Shown: positions 23,093 through 33,813 of the stretch, piece after piece
How positions within the stretch are numbered: position 1 is the first letter of the stretch
Layout: every line of letters starts with the position of its first letter
Source of the DNA: Grifola frondosa
Taxonomy: Eukaryota; Basidiomycota; Agaricomycetes; Polyporales; Grifolaceae
Direction: 5' to 3'
DNA length: 64,000 nucleotides
Assembly: GCA_001683735.1 (NCBI GenBank)
Contig: LUGG01000004.1
Location: 1,736,001-1,800,000, forward strand
Notes under the pieces: generated by a model
Seen by the model: the letters and a program-made list of their open reading frames with translations, nothing else
Told to the model about the DNA's origin: nothing
The model's database searches: none
Position numbers and translations under genes: made by a program

Positions 23093-24085
23093 ATGGAACA
23101 CGCGTCGCCGTCTGAAGCCATTCTCTTCGACAACTTCGACGAGGGTCCCTGCAGCCCTTTAAGAGACATTATGGCTACACTCGCTACTACGACCTTCCTG
23201 GATCATCTCAAGTCCATCTATCCCGCTCGTGGTTCATTGACCAGCGAAGCGGTCCTCGCCAATCCTTGGTTTCTCGTGGCAGCAGTTGCTTTCAGTTCGA
23301 GCAACATCCCAGAAGCAATTCCCGTGGTCTTCGACTACGCGCTCAATGACTTGAAGCAAGCGCAGAGTCACGATCTTACGTCCGAGACAGCATTCCAAGA
23401 GAGATTGGGGCTGGCGCGCAAACTGCGCGAGGCCTTGCTGCAATCGGGATTGCTGAGCGGAATGCCGCGAGTGTGTGCTATTCTGTGTCTCATGCACTAC
23501 GTACGGACTGACAAGATCGTTCAATATTAAGGTGATTAGCAGCCTCATCGAGCTCAACAAAGTAATGCCAGAGGAGCTCCGCGAAAAGGCAGTTTTGAGG
23601 TAATTGTGCCTTGTCGCCGGTCTATCTACAGTATCATTTTATCTCCTACGCGTGCCAGAAATACGAAGAAAAACATGGCAGAGTATGAGGCAAACGGACG
23701 TGTCTTATTCGAATCAATGTACCGCGAGACCGCAGACTCAGTGCAAAGTCTGTTAGACAACGCTTACCCCGATCTAGGTACGCATCGCGTTTGTCAGACA
23801 TGGACACGGCTCATGACTAGTCCAAACAAAGGCTGGTGGTCCAACACTATTGGTTACGGAGTCACCTACGGTGGCACTTCCTTGCTCTCGCAGGTTGAGA
23901 GCTCCTACGCCATTGTCGCTTCACTTATAGCCATGGATGCACCGCGACAGATCACCTGGCACCTTGCAAATGCTCAGCACGGCGGCGCAACGCTGGAGGA
24001 AACGAAGGCCGTCAGACAGATTGCAATAGCTGTCGCTGAGAAGGCAGGAGTGACTTGGAGAACGGGTGTACCGGAGGCTGTGTAA
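23093..24085 (+). CDS. AhpD/carboxymuconolactone decarboxylase-like protein
   Basis: Helical protein of the AhpD-like (CMD) superfamily, whose members include peroxidase partners and decarboxylases. Four exons give about 265 residues: MEHASPSEAILFDNFDEG, then AIPVVFDYALNDLKQA and RLGLARKLREALLQSGLLSG. A second exon holds VISSLIELNKVMPEELREKA, a third RNTKKNMAEYEANGRVLFES. The last holds WWSNTIGYGVTYGGTSLLSQ, VESSYAIVASLIAMDAPRQI and AQHGGATLEETKAVRQIAI. The final part resembles the CMD helix pair, but the CxxC pair of true AhpD is not seen, so peroxidase activity is doubtful. Donors GTGTGT, GTAATT and GTACGC fit. No partner gene is nearby. Function not established. Confidence 0.75.
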
Positions 24086-24786
24086 AGAGTTGAGGAAATG
24101 TTACCGACCGCAATGACGTCTCTAGATAGCCGTTTGGATAAGTGTCGAAATTCGCGAAATGGCCACTCTGAAATAGATCTCGAGCCCAATTGCTTTGATA
24201 CTTTCTGCGCAATAATTCTTGAAATGAGCACTCCCGAATGAAGTTTATCGTCTCGACGTTTCAACAACTCGTGCATAACATGGCTATATTGTAGCGATGA
24301 TGGACGCGCTCAATTGCAATCCACGTACCTTACCCTTGCGTTGGAAGTGCGGCCACGGAGGAGGACAGATCGCTCGGCAGGGTCCAAGGATGACGCAACT
24401 TGCTCATCAGTCATCGCCTGCAAGTGCAACGAACTGTCAACTTCAGATGCCCACGTCGACCACTCCAGATTAAACTTTCCGCACAACAACCGATGATTAA
24501 TTCCCCCGCGCAGCGCGAAGTCCTCAGATCATCATCGAGAATACCGGTTGGATGTCGTGATAACAGCTGCGGCCGAGCACGTTCCACTCGGAACCATTCA
24601 ATACGCTTAGAATCGGCTGCGTGAGTCCTTCGCGGCCAGTATCCTGAACACAAACGCTTAGCTCACCGCATTTTGCGCGCTGGCCCGAGCTTGAGGAGAA
24701 CCGGTGACCATCTGTGAGCTATATTTTTGTGGAAGACAAGAAGACTAAGACTACAACGTAATCGAACAACGTACAACGACCATAGA
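24086..24786. other. Intergenic region between convergent genes
   Basis: Contains no conserved coding sequence that I can recognise. Two 3' ends face each other here. Confidence 0.4.
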
Positions 24787-26066
24787 TCACATGGGTGCTC
24801 CGGCCATGTAAGGCATGCCACCGGGGGTGGCATCATAGGCATGCCTGGCATACCCTGCGGCATGTATCCTGGTGGTGGTGGAGGCACAAAACCCGCCGCA
24901 GGATTGTACATTGGGACACCGGGAGGTGGGGGAGGCATCATGGGCGGGACCATGCCCGGCATGCCCTGCGGCGGCATTGGCATGCCCATCGGCATTTGCT
25001 GGGGGATAATTGTCTGTTGGGGGGTAAACCCGACCGGAGGGGCGGGCTGCGCTGCAAGGGCGCCCGCGAACTGACCCTGGTATGCTTGGGGGTAGCCGGG
25101 CATAGGTGGTCGCGGACCGAAAGCCATTGGCGCAGGGGGAGGTCGTGCGGCGACAGGAAGGGCATTGTTTTTTCCGGGCCTGAGCGGCGAGGAGACGTTC
25201 TGCGGGGGTACCATGTCGTTCGCCCTTGCCTTCCTTTTTGAATGCGTACTGAACGGTAATAGCTTTGTTCATCAGGAACTGGCCGTTCATGGACTCGATT
25301 GCGGCATCCGAGGATTCAAAGTCCGTATAAGATACGAAGCCATAGCCTTTGGATTTTCCGGAGCCGGGATCGCGAGCAATCTGAGAGGGCGCATGTCAGT
25401 AATGCGCTAGAAGGTGGGGTAACATGTGGGACATGGAATTAAAACGCACTTTAGCTGTGGTGCCATCACGCCGAACGCGCTGAACGTATCGTATAGTAGA
25501 CGCTCATCGACATTCTCATCAAGATTCCCAACGAAAAGGTTTGCGCCGACGTCAAGTTGCTTTTTATCGGACGATGCCTGCGAAGAAGGTGGAATCAGCA
25601 TCCGCGAAGATAATGATAGAGGAATACAAAAGGTCGGGAAAAGCCATATGAACGGGGATTGAGCTCCGATGATAACAGACAAGAACACTCGGACGAACCT
25701 TGTTCACCCTGATGGGCTTGCCCCATAACTTGATCTGATTCATAATCTTGCATGCGTACTCTGCATCCTCTTCGGTCAGGAACTCACAGAAACCATAGCC
25801 TTGGTGGGCCATGGAGATACGGTCTTTCGGGAGATGCACATTTACTGAGAACACATGTTTGTCAACAAATGGAAACGAGAGTAATCGTTAGAAACATGCT
25901 CACCTACTGGACCGGCTTGCAGCATGAGCTCCCACACCAGCGCATCCGAACATCGCTCATCAAGGTTTCCCTAGTCGGAAGTTAACAGATGACGGTAGCG
26001 AATAGTAAGTTTGCTCACCAGATAGACCGTTGCCTCTTGATTTCTGTCATCCTGAGGTCGAGACAT
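24787..26066 (-). CDS. SF3B4: Splicing factor 3B subunit 4 (SF3b49)
   Basis: U2 snRNP-associated RNA-binding protein that contacts pre-mRNA near the branch site. The start at 26066 reads [20 protein letters not shown], the RNP2 of the first RRM. Then come [20 protein letters not shown] (RNP1) and [20 protein letters not shown]. The second RRM has [20 protein letters not shown] and [20 protein letters not shown]. The C-terminus is Pro/Met/Gly-rich ([20 protein letters not shown]) as in the family, ending [11 protein letters not shown] at 24787. Two single-base shifts occur: in the T6 run at 25168-25173 (between LLAAQARK and [12 protein letters not shown]) and in the G5 run at 24823-24827. One base more in each restores a continuous protein. 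Confidence 0.93.
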
Positions 26067-26803
26067 GGTGGTGGTTCGCGAATACAGGAAAGGTGAGGCT
26101 ATTTGTAATCATTTGCATCTGGTGGCGCCAGATTGAGCGGCGGTTGCTGCGCTTTACATCTTGACCTTGATCAGGTTCTATCTGCCAGCCCTATCGTCCT
26201 TCTGTGCTATGACAATATTCATTTGTCGACATATAGAACGCGGGCGCAGCAGTTTCAGAGTACACGCTGGTTCAATGGCAAGTTGTTATTCAGGCGGCAA
26301 ACGTAAGAAGCAGATACAGATTGCACCGTTCTATCATCTCAGAGCTATTTTCATTGTTTGGATCACCTTCTAGGTGTTTATCTACAACTCTTGGGTTCGC
26401 TTGGCTCGACTCCAGCGACAGATGGTGGTGATTGACCGGCGCTGGTCATGGATGCACAGAGCCGTCCACAGAGCGCGCCGTGATAGCGAGGGAAGTCGCC
26501 CTCGATTGTAGTGCGTCGCCGAGGAACTTCCATTCGGCGGTTTGGAGGCGTACGGTCTACAACCCTCCTCGCTGACGTACCGACCCGTCGGACAGGCTCT
26601 CTCTTCCCTCCTTCAGGAATGCACCACTTGGACGCTCTGCATTCCCGCTGAGATATGCGCGGTTATTCGGACAAGTCAGGTCTCAGTCTAGCTTGTCAAG
26701 GGCCTGCCACATTTTCCCCATCGCGCGCTTCGCCGTGCTTGACAGGTATAAAACGTACCGCGTATGTCTGTGCGATCCTCGGCGACCCGCAAGCACAGCA
26801 GTC
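26067..26803. other. Intergenic region, divergent promoters
   Basis: Lies between the SF3B4 start and the secreted peptide start, which point away from each other. Apart from the TATA box at 26747, nothing recognised. Confidence 0.4.
26747..26753 (+). promoter_or_regulatory. TATA box of secreted peptide gene
   Basis: TATAAAA lies 57 bp upstream of the ATG at 26804. A close match to the consensus at the right spacing supports the short downstream frame being a real transcribed gene. Confidence 0.55.
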
Positions 26804-26995
26804 ATGCAGTCCCGCTTGGTCCTTCTGTTCATCGCCTTCCTCACATTTGCCCTTCTTGTGGCTTCGAGCCCTGTCCCTGTCAATGAGGACGCATTAGTCA
26901 AGAAGGCTTTGAAGCAGTACAATGCCAAGCGCAGCGAGGGCAAACGTGACGATGGTCACTTCATCCCCAAGCCTAAGCCCAAGCCTTCCAAGTGA
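26804..26995 (+). CDS. Small secreted peptide precursor with Kex2-type sites
   Basis: A 63-residue single-exon protein; I do not recognise the family. Residues 1-22 form a clear signal peptide (MQSRLVLLFIAFLTFALLVA, then SS). A short pro-region (PVPVNEDALVKKALKQYNA) is followed by two dibasic KR sites, NAKR and EGKR. The end is DDGHFIPKPKPKPSK, Lys-Pro repeats up to the stop. Signal peptide, pro-region, dibasic sites and a short C-terminal product are what Kex2-processed secreted peptides look like. It has no C-terminal CaaX box, so it is not a classic basidiomycete mating pheromone. The TATA box at 26747 supports expression. Possible role: secreted signal or effector-like peptide, by inference only. 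Confidence 0.65.
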   Translation: MQSRLVLLFIAFLTFALLVASSPVPVNEDALVKKALKQYNAKRSEGKRDDGHFIPKPKPKPSK

Positions 26996-27781
26996 GATTT
27001 TGTCCCTTGACATGGGCTTTATCCACTGATAATCCCTGTGAAGGATATGGCGCGCTGCGGAGGCAGCTCCCACTGCCGCAGTGAAGAGAAATTAGATGCT
27101 TCCGCCTGGCAAGCATGCTCGCATTGTGATCTGATACGTGGCTGATAGTTGCTCCCTCTTAGAGCAACGATACATGCACTTCATGTTTTCCCTGTCACAT
27201 TTGAGGCGACTTTTGTACGTTGCATCTGTACATTCAAAGGTCTTCGCTGACTCGATATAGCTATAAAGCGAGTTTCAAACGCCTTTCGAATTGTAGTGGA
27301 TGAGAAGCCCTCATGCTTGTACTCATGCCATACACGCCCCTTTGGAATGATTACATGTAAATATACGATGACCTGGACTACCGTTTACAAGCAGAATGCT
27401 TGTTCAATATGAGATCCATATACTTGCCCACAGCTTTACGAACTGAGGCTTATGTTGCATCTCAGAAAAAATTGTCTCGCTCAGGGTCAAACTCACGGGT
27501 ATTAGCTCCCCCCATGTACCCAATTCCAAGCTATATGAACTACACGACATCGAAATAAAACAGAGAAAGGAAGCTTCAAGCAGAACACCGGCCGCTCGAC
27601 ACCTCCCGCGTTGAGATGGCAAAATAACGGTAAACTAGGCAGGGAAGGGGAGGCGATGTGTGTATTTATGAGTTGACGGATAGATGGAGAGAGAAACGAT
27701 ATATCGACGAATCATGGCATGAAGGAATGAATGGTCATGAAGAATGTGACGAAGCGCGATGAATGGCGGAGGGAGCCCCCA
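26996..27781. other. Intergenic region between convergent genes
   Basis: 3' regions of the secreted peptide gene and of CDC42. No coding or RNA gene recognised. Confidence 0.4.
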
Positions 27782-28621
27782 CTAGAGAATGATGCACTTA
27801 TTCTTCTTCTTGACGACGGGGGTTCCAGAGCAGCCACGATCGCCTGCAGATGGTTGAACATCGTCCTTGAAAGTCAGCACAGATGCGGATCTCAACTCAC
27901 CTCATCGAAGACGTTCTTCAGTCCCTTCTGTGTCAATGCAGAGCATTCTACATACTTGACCGCGCCAAGCTCCCGGGCCAGCCTCTCGCCTTGCTCGCTC
28001 GTCACTGGACGCTGCTTCTGTCGTTGTAGCTTCTCCAGCACTTGAGGGTCGTCCCTCAGATCGATCTGCGTTCCGACGATGAGGCAGGGCACACCGGGAC
28101 AGTGGTGATGCACTTCTGGGAACCACTTCTCCTTGACGTTCTCAAACGATGCTGGGGAAGTTACGCTGAAGCAAACGAGGAAAACGTCCGTCTGGGGGTA
28201 TGATAGTGGCCGGAGACGGTCATAATCCTCCTGACCTAGTACAACGATGGACGCAGACGACGATTGCAGTATCCATTCAGTGGGATAACCGAGGCAGATA
28301 GGAGAAAGGAGGCGCACCGGCAGTATCGAATAGACCTAACGTGTAGGGGTCGTCGCCGATCATGACCGTGACAGCATAGTTGTCGAAAACCTGTGCGCAT
28401 CGTGACGTCGGAATCACACAGCACTAGAGCAGAGGAGCCTTAACGCACAGTTGGAACATATTCACTCGGGAACTTGTTCGTAGTGTACGAGATCAAGAGA
28501 CAGGTCTACAGAAAGAGCGACACACGATCACCTCATGTTAATGAGGATCATGCGGTTAGAAAGTTGAACATACCTTGCCGACTGCACCATCTCCTACGAC
28601 CACGCATTTGATTGTCTGCAT
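27782..28621 (-). CDS. CDC42: Rho-family GTPase Cdc42
   Basis: Membrane-attached small GTPase that controls cell polarity, actin organisation and septation. The start at 28621 reads [17 protein letters not shown], the P-loop. Switch I lies around [12 protein letters not shown], and [20 protein letters not shown] is switch II. Specificity motifs are [12 protein letters not shown] (TQID, as in Rho proteins) and [17 protein letters not shown]. The last exon (after an intron with donor GTGAGT) encodes [16 protein letters not shown] and the prenylation box CIIL. A Leu in the last CaaX position favours geranylgeranylation. The frame slips once, in the G5 run at 27818-27822 (plus strand), where one more base is needed between EPP and VVKKK. 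About 192 residues, normal. Confidence 0.94.
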
Positions 28622-29732
28622 ATCTCTCCAGAAGGTCTATAGTATCAAGAAGTTTGTGGGCTGACGACGATCGAATCGTGTGAGCATTTATATTCGAACC
28701 AGCCTGACATTGAATGGTTTGCGAGCCACCCAAGCGTGCGGCGCTCGCGTGTCACGTTTGACGTGTTTATCAAAGCTGCATGCACCCCTGCAGCATGTAG
28801 AGAGTAAAAGCTCACCTGGCAGTGGCGTGGTGATCCAAAGCAAGCAATTCGGAGGAACGAGGCGTTGCAAGACCTGGAATAGCAGTTGAAGATATTTTAT
28901 CTGCAAACGAACCAAGACGCAACGTCCAGCCGACCTGAAGGAGCCGTCACTTGACGGGAGATGCGATGGGTACTGCCAGAGGTCAACGAACCTAATGGGC
29001 CAAGTGACTGCACTGTTGACGGCGACGACGGCGACGGGCGAGCGAAATACGAGTAGCGGACTGTCTCGATTACCAGTGCCTCGAGGGTCCTAACAACTGT
29101 AACCGTTCACCGCCCTTTCTAGAAGCCTGCCCTGAACTCCGACGCGCCACCGCCCTTCATTTTGCTTTCAAAAGTTTCCTTATCGGCTTCAAACGCGCTT
29201 TACGCCTTTTACTTACGAGTAAGTATCCGATTATCACACCACATTAGTTCTAGATATCAAAGCGACTGTGTCACATTGTGACAAAATCGGAAACTATCTT
29301 AGGGCACCAATATTTCGTCAATGGCTAGCCATTGACGAAATATTGGCGCTGCAAACACGGAATTGTATGGTCAGGTAAGTCAGCATAGCCAGAGTAACAG
29401 GAACTGAGCGGGCCGCCAGCATAGGATAGAGAGCCAAGTTGTGTTGCAAGCCGACACCGCCAGGAAAGAAGGCTGTTCGAGCGTGGTTCGAGCATCGAGA
29501 TAGACACTATATTCCAAAAATCCAAGTAACAGATCATATTCGACCAGTGGTATATACGGAATCCTGGCATAGAGCCTCCAAAGTCGCGATGGATGAAAAT
29601 AGATGTGGCCGATAATGTAGCACTTAGATCTAATGATAAATCGTTGATGAGTTGACGAACCGCAGGCAAGTTTAACGAAGATGGAGGAACTTACGTGAAG
29701 TCGTCTCATCGCATTTTCCGCTCGATGCTTCG
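28622..29732. other. Intergenic region with perfect palindrome
   Basis: CDC42 promoter side and 3' side of the MYND gene. No conserved coding sequence is seen. The one striking element is the palindrome at 29307-29346, listed separately. Confidence 0.4.
29307..29346. repeat. 40-bp perfect palindrome
   Basis: The left half reads CCAATATTTCGTCAATGGCT and the right half is its exact reverse complement, with no spacer. Symmetry ends sharply after 20 bp on each side. It has CCAAT/ATTGG at both tips and CAATGG/CCATTG near the centre. Confidence 0.95.
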
Positions 29733-30694
29733 CTAGGTTGTCTTCCCTGCAGCAGCGACAGCAGGGATATCAGCCCCGTCGTCCGCGTCCGAATTCGCGC
29801 TATCAAAGAACGGAACCCATTTCCACTTTGTACCCGTCTTCTCCAGGCGCCCTGGTGCCCATTGAGCAGACCCGTCTGTCCCCTGACCCATTTGCCGAAA
29901 CACCACACCCGCCTGCACAAACTGAAAGCTCTGCAAGCAAGCATCCCTCTGCGCCTGGGGGATGCTGCGGCGTCCTGCAGCGAAGGGCGAGACTGGCGCA
30001 TGAAGGAGAATAGCAGGTGATCGCGCGTGATATACAATATCGGCAAAACGCCCGCTCCATCCTTGTCGGCCTCGCAGCTCTCCATGTATGCTGTGCGACC
30101 TGCGGTAATCGCCTCCCAGAACTGTCGACACTCGGGAAGCTGCAGTAGAGACGCGAGTGGGCAGAAATTGGAGCGCTCGACGCGAAACGCCATTCCAGGG
30201 TTCCTATCGGAGTCCGGACGGTACTGTAGATGGACCACCATACACATGTTGTCGTAGTCGAATATACCATCTTTGCGATGATGGAGTACAGCAAAACGTG
30301 CAGCCCGTTGAAAGGAGAGGTGGTGGGTCTCGATGAAGTCGCGTAAGAGTTGATAGCGTTCCTCCGTCGTCGGTAGTGAGGGTTGAGAATGCGCACGACG
30401 ATTTGCTCGTATCATCGTATGCGCGTGATGTGTGAAGGGGCATGCTGCTCTGGTTTTCATTTTACCGGTCAAATATAAGAATATGTTGAGAGACTGAAGA
30501 CGCACTGATGATATTTCTTCCACGCCTCGCGTTGGCAGAGCGAACTGCAGTAGGGGTACTCTTGGCACCCCGAACATATACGGGGGTCTCTCCATCCTCC
30601 AAAACTTTGTCGCAATGACTGCATATGCCTTGCTTGCTTGTGGAAGATCCTGAATATGGAGCTCGAAGATTGTTTGTGGTTGAGATTGAGACAT
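29733..30694 (-). CDS. MYND zinc-finger protein
   Basis: A basidiomycete MYND-finger protein; the finger usually mediates protein contacts. The start at 30694 reads MSQSQPQTIFELHIQDLPQA, followed by AYAVIATKFWRMERP. The MYND motif is visible one base out of frame: CSGCQEYPYCSSLC then QREAWKKYHQC, i.e. the CxxC...YCxxxCQ...W..H...C spacing. The G5 run at 30582-30586 is where a base is missing. After an intron the protein continues with RYQLLRDFIETHHLSFQRAA, FDYDNMCMVVHLQYRPDSDR and LLFSFMRQSRPSLQDAAASP. A second slip at the G5 run 29957-29961 leads to DACLQSFQFVQAGVVFRQMG and WKWVPFFDSANSDADDGAD, ending at 29733. The first CxxC of the finger is visible only as CSGC; function beyond the motif is unknown. 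Confidence 0.75.
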
Positions 30695-32497
30695 GATCAA
30701 GGTCGACGATAATAGAAATTTCGATTGTGCGATTGCATTATGCTGTGTCTTTTTAACAAGTGCTATCCCCAGTTAACAGAACACAGCGAAATGTTCCAGA
30801 GGGGCCCCCTAACAAGCCCAGAGCTTTATCGACAAAGCACGGGGGGACGTGGTTCTCGATGCCCGCAAGACCACGGTCCAGCCCGTTCTGAAAGCGCATT
30901 GCGCGGCGGCAGGCTATCCAATATTTTTGGAAAGTTAACGTGTTAAATGTGGCTCAAGTTGGATCCGGACCTGCAATAAGCAGACAAATGAGTGACAACG
31001 TCGAATCATTTGAGAAAATTATGAGAAATAAAATACATGTACAACCATTGAGACGAGGAGAAGCTTATAACGGAGAAGAAGATGCAGAATATACTTACAG
31101 GGTGGAGTCTGATTTTTTGCGCAAATTCAGACCGTAAGTCCGGGCGCGGAACATAGCACGAGGTCTAGATACCCACAAACTTGCACGCACTTGGACCGAG
31201 ATTTCAACCGGCACAGATCACGCTCTATCACGCTTTGAAACTGGACGACTCTCGAGCAGCATGGATGTGTCGCGGATGTATGCGCCGCATCGCCAAGGTA
31301 ATTCACTGCCTCAGCCCTGGCCCCTGGACCTTGTCATTACCGAGTTGGACATACTGCTGGATATAGCACAGACATACCCATTGAAAAGTATTGATTCGAG
31401 GAGGAAAAAACCTGTCAATCTTCGACTTTTGAGTCTGGAGCGAACCTTCAAAGCAAGACTTCGAAGTCTGAGGCCGGTTGCAGACGTCTGAGGCTGGCTG
31501 AGGGGCTTCATGGTGACCGGTGAAGTCTAGACCTTCCAAGTTTGGCGTTGCAGGCGCCGCCGGCATCTGCCCGATTTGGTGCACTATGATGGTTTGCTTC
31601 CGACTCGGAGTTAGGCATTGCTCATGTGACCTCTGTTCTTCGAAGCCGCTGAGTGAAAACGCACAAATATTTTGAGCCGTTTGGGCTGAGTTTGCTTTGC
31701 CTTTTCGCTGTTTGATTGTTGTGATTGTAACAATAGAAGACACAGTCTGCCGCGGGGCAACACACTCATTGTCATTATGTCATGTAACGCGAGGAACTCG
31801 TAGAATCGTTCGGTCAATGATTAACGAGTACCCCAGTCGGCGATGCGCGAAGCTGTGGGCAAGTGCGCGTCACGAAGCGGTACACCGGAGGTTTATAATG
31901 AGGACATCCAATGAAATTTAGAAGCAAACGAACTTTATGGCGAGCGACCGGACAGGTAAAGTCGTAAACGAGAGAAGATGACTGTTCATACAAGTGTGCG
32001 AGGAGACATAGATGCGCCGTGAGTACAAGGAATTCACGAGATAGTCCAATATCATGCGAGTAGCGAATAACAGATAGAAAATAGGCCGAAGGGAGATCTG
32101 TCAAATAACAAAACATGTGAGCGATGGGAGATCAAAAAGAAGTATATGAAAGGCAGGTATCAGAAAGATAATTGGCAATATGAGGTTGTCTCCACATAGG
32201 ATCAGAACAGGTCTGAAAGATTCTCATCTCCAAAAGTGATCAAGACGGAGAGACACTCACGCTTAATGTAGGTAGATAAATATCTGCTGCTGATGACGAC
32301 GACGAAACGCACTGGAGCAGGTAAGTAACACGTTTATCGAAGCAAAAAAATCAAATGGGATCAGGAAAAAAGGCAATGTGTGTTATCCGCATACTCCTTG
32401 CGGAAAATCGGTACAGGTCTGAGAAAGTTATCATCATAGAAGACGGAACAATGGAGACGTCCGATACAAATGGGATACCACACTCACCTACAAACCG
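30695..32497. other. Long intergenic region, AT-rich
   Basis: About 1.8 kb between the MYND start and the calcipressin stop. Short frames on both strands (31303-31743 minus, 30940-31491 plus) show no domain, odd composition and no splice logic. No repeat family or RNA gene recognised. It may hold a decayed gene or element. Confidence 0.35.
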
Positions 32498-33304
32498 TCA
32501 ACACATTACAGCGACAGGCGGACGTGATGTGGGCATTGGGCGCCATTGCATCCTCGCAGGAGACAATTCTCCATATGCCCAATCTTCCTCGGACTCTTCT
32601 GGAGCTCCCCCTTCACCTCCGTCACAATCCTCCACATACACGCCGATACCAACGCCTTCCTCCGGTGCAAGTAGGACCTCCAGACCCGGACCTCGGCTGG
32701 CGCGCTCGGCTTGAAGTTCAAGCTTGCGTAAGCCGCAATCAGATCATGGGCGAGTGGCGTGACGTTTGGCGGATCTTCACGAATTGGTTCCCAGCCGACA
32801 GGGGGAGACCCAGGAGGCGATATGAGGAAATTCTTCTCGTTCACTGGCGGACGTAGGAAATGGTTGTTATGCTCTTCGATGTCTGACGACTCGACAGGCG
32901 TTGGATCCGCACGATAAACTCGCAAGATAACCCCCGGACTAAGAAGACCATTAGAAAAAAGGCTACTATATAGAGGCGAGACGTGTTACCTGTGTTGCAC
33001 TTCTCCAAGCACTAAGCCGTCGTTGTCCTCCTTCGCATCTTCCGGCATCATCCTCGGAGTAATAGACCAGCATTACTCGAGCAAAGGCTTTCAATGGGGC
33101 CCATGCATAGATGGGACCATACGCAGCAAAATGACTTCGCAGCGTCCCAAGGATCTCGGCCTCGAAAAATACTGGTGGAAGGCGCGTGATGACCAGTGTG
33201 TTAGTGCGGGTACTGGAGGATGGACTGGACAGCGTCGTCGGTGAAGATGGTGAGGACGAAAACGTCGGGGACGATGGAACAGAAACGGATAGTGTATGAA
33301 CCAT
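32498..33304 (-). CDS. Calcipressin (RCAN-type regulator of calcineurin)
   Basis: Binds and modulates calcineurin in calcium signalling. It starts at 33304 (MVHTLSVSVPSSPTFSS), or in frame further up at 33355. The RRM-like domain reads TNTLVITRLPPVFFEAEILG, then GPIYAWAPLKAFARVMLVYY. The next exon has GVILRVYRADPTPVESS and the family hallmark FLISPPGSPPVGWEP. The true C-terminus is in another frame: VLLAPEEGVGIGVYVEDCDG, EEDWAYGELSPARMQ, ending RPPVAVMC at 32498; VYVEDC is the calcineurin-docking-type end typical of fungal calcipressins. Two frame slips are needed, one after SEDDA near 33040 and one near the GPGLEV segment at about 32690. An intron with donor GTAACA and acceptor TCTTAG separates the two halves. 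Confidence 0.85.
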
Positions 33305-33813
33305 GACTGAAAGGGGAAGAGACAGAATTGGGAAGTCGATGGTGTTGCCTGGCACCCTTTATGCAAAATCTGAGCGTGTTACATAAGCAGACAACGCTGC
33401 GGCGGCGCAATCAGGTGCCGGATGGCTGTGGTACTGCACAATACATTCTGCATAACTTACAGATCACAGCAAGAGATTGGAGCTGTCCATATGCCATAGC
33501 AAGAACACTTACATTGTTATCGTTATTCAAAAACAATTGTGAGGATATTTGACAGGTGTCCTGCGGACGCGACTTTTGGCTCGGATGAATCACTCGCAAA
33601 TGAGACCTGCTTGCACAGCAATATAGAGTACATTTACATCACAAGCATACGCCAAATCCACGTTACACTTGTATAACCATGGCACTACAGCGCCCCGGAC
33701 CATCGCCTAAGACGAGAAGTTTGTGCATCCTAAACAACTGAGAACAGCCCGTGTCAATCACCAAGACTGACTGCGAGTGTCCTGGACTTGCCGATTGGGA
33801 CTAACGTACACAG
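33305..33813. other. Intergenic region
   Basis: Calcipressin promoter side and 3' side of the next minus-strand gene. Nothing recognised. Confidence 0.4.

Noticed and set aside
24727..25241. Plus-strand Gly/Trp-rich frames opposite SF3B4
   Set aside because: Antisense shadows of the Pro/Met/Gly-rich SF3B4 tail.
26804..26995. Basidiomycete mating pheromone precursor
   Set aside because: No C-terminal CaaX box and no receptor gene nearby; it has a classical signal peptide, which pheromone precursors of this group lack.
29488..29500. GGTTCGAGC as tRNA B box
   Set aside because: No matching A box or cloverleaf could be drawn around it; no tRNA gene was found in the window.
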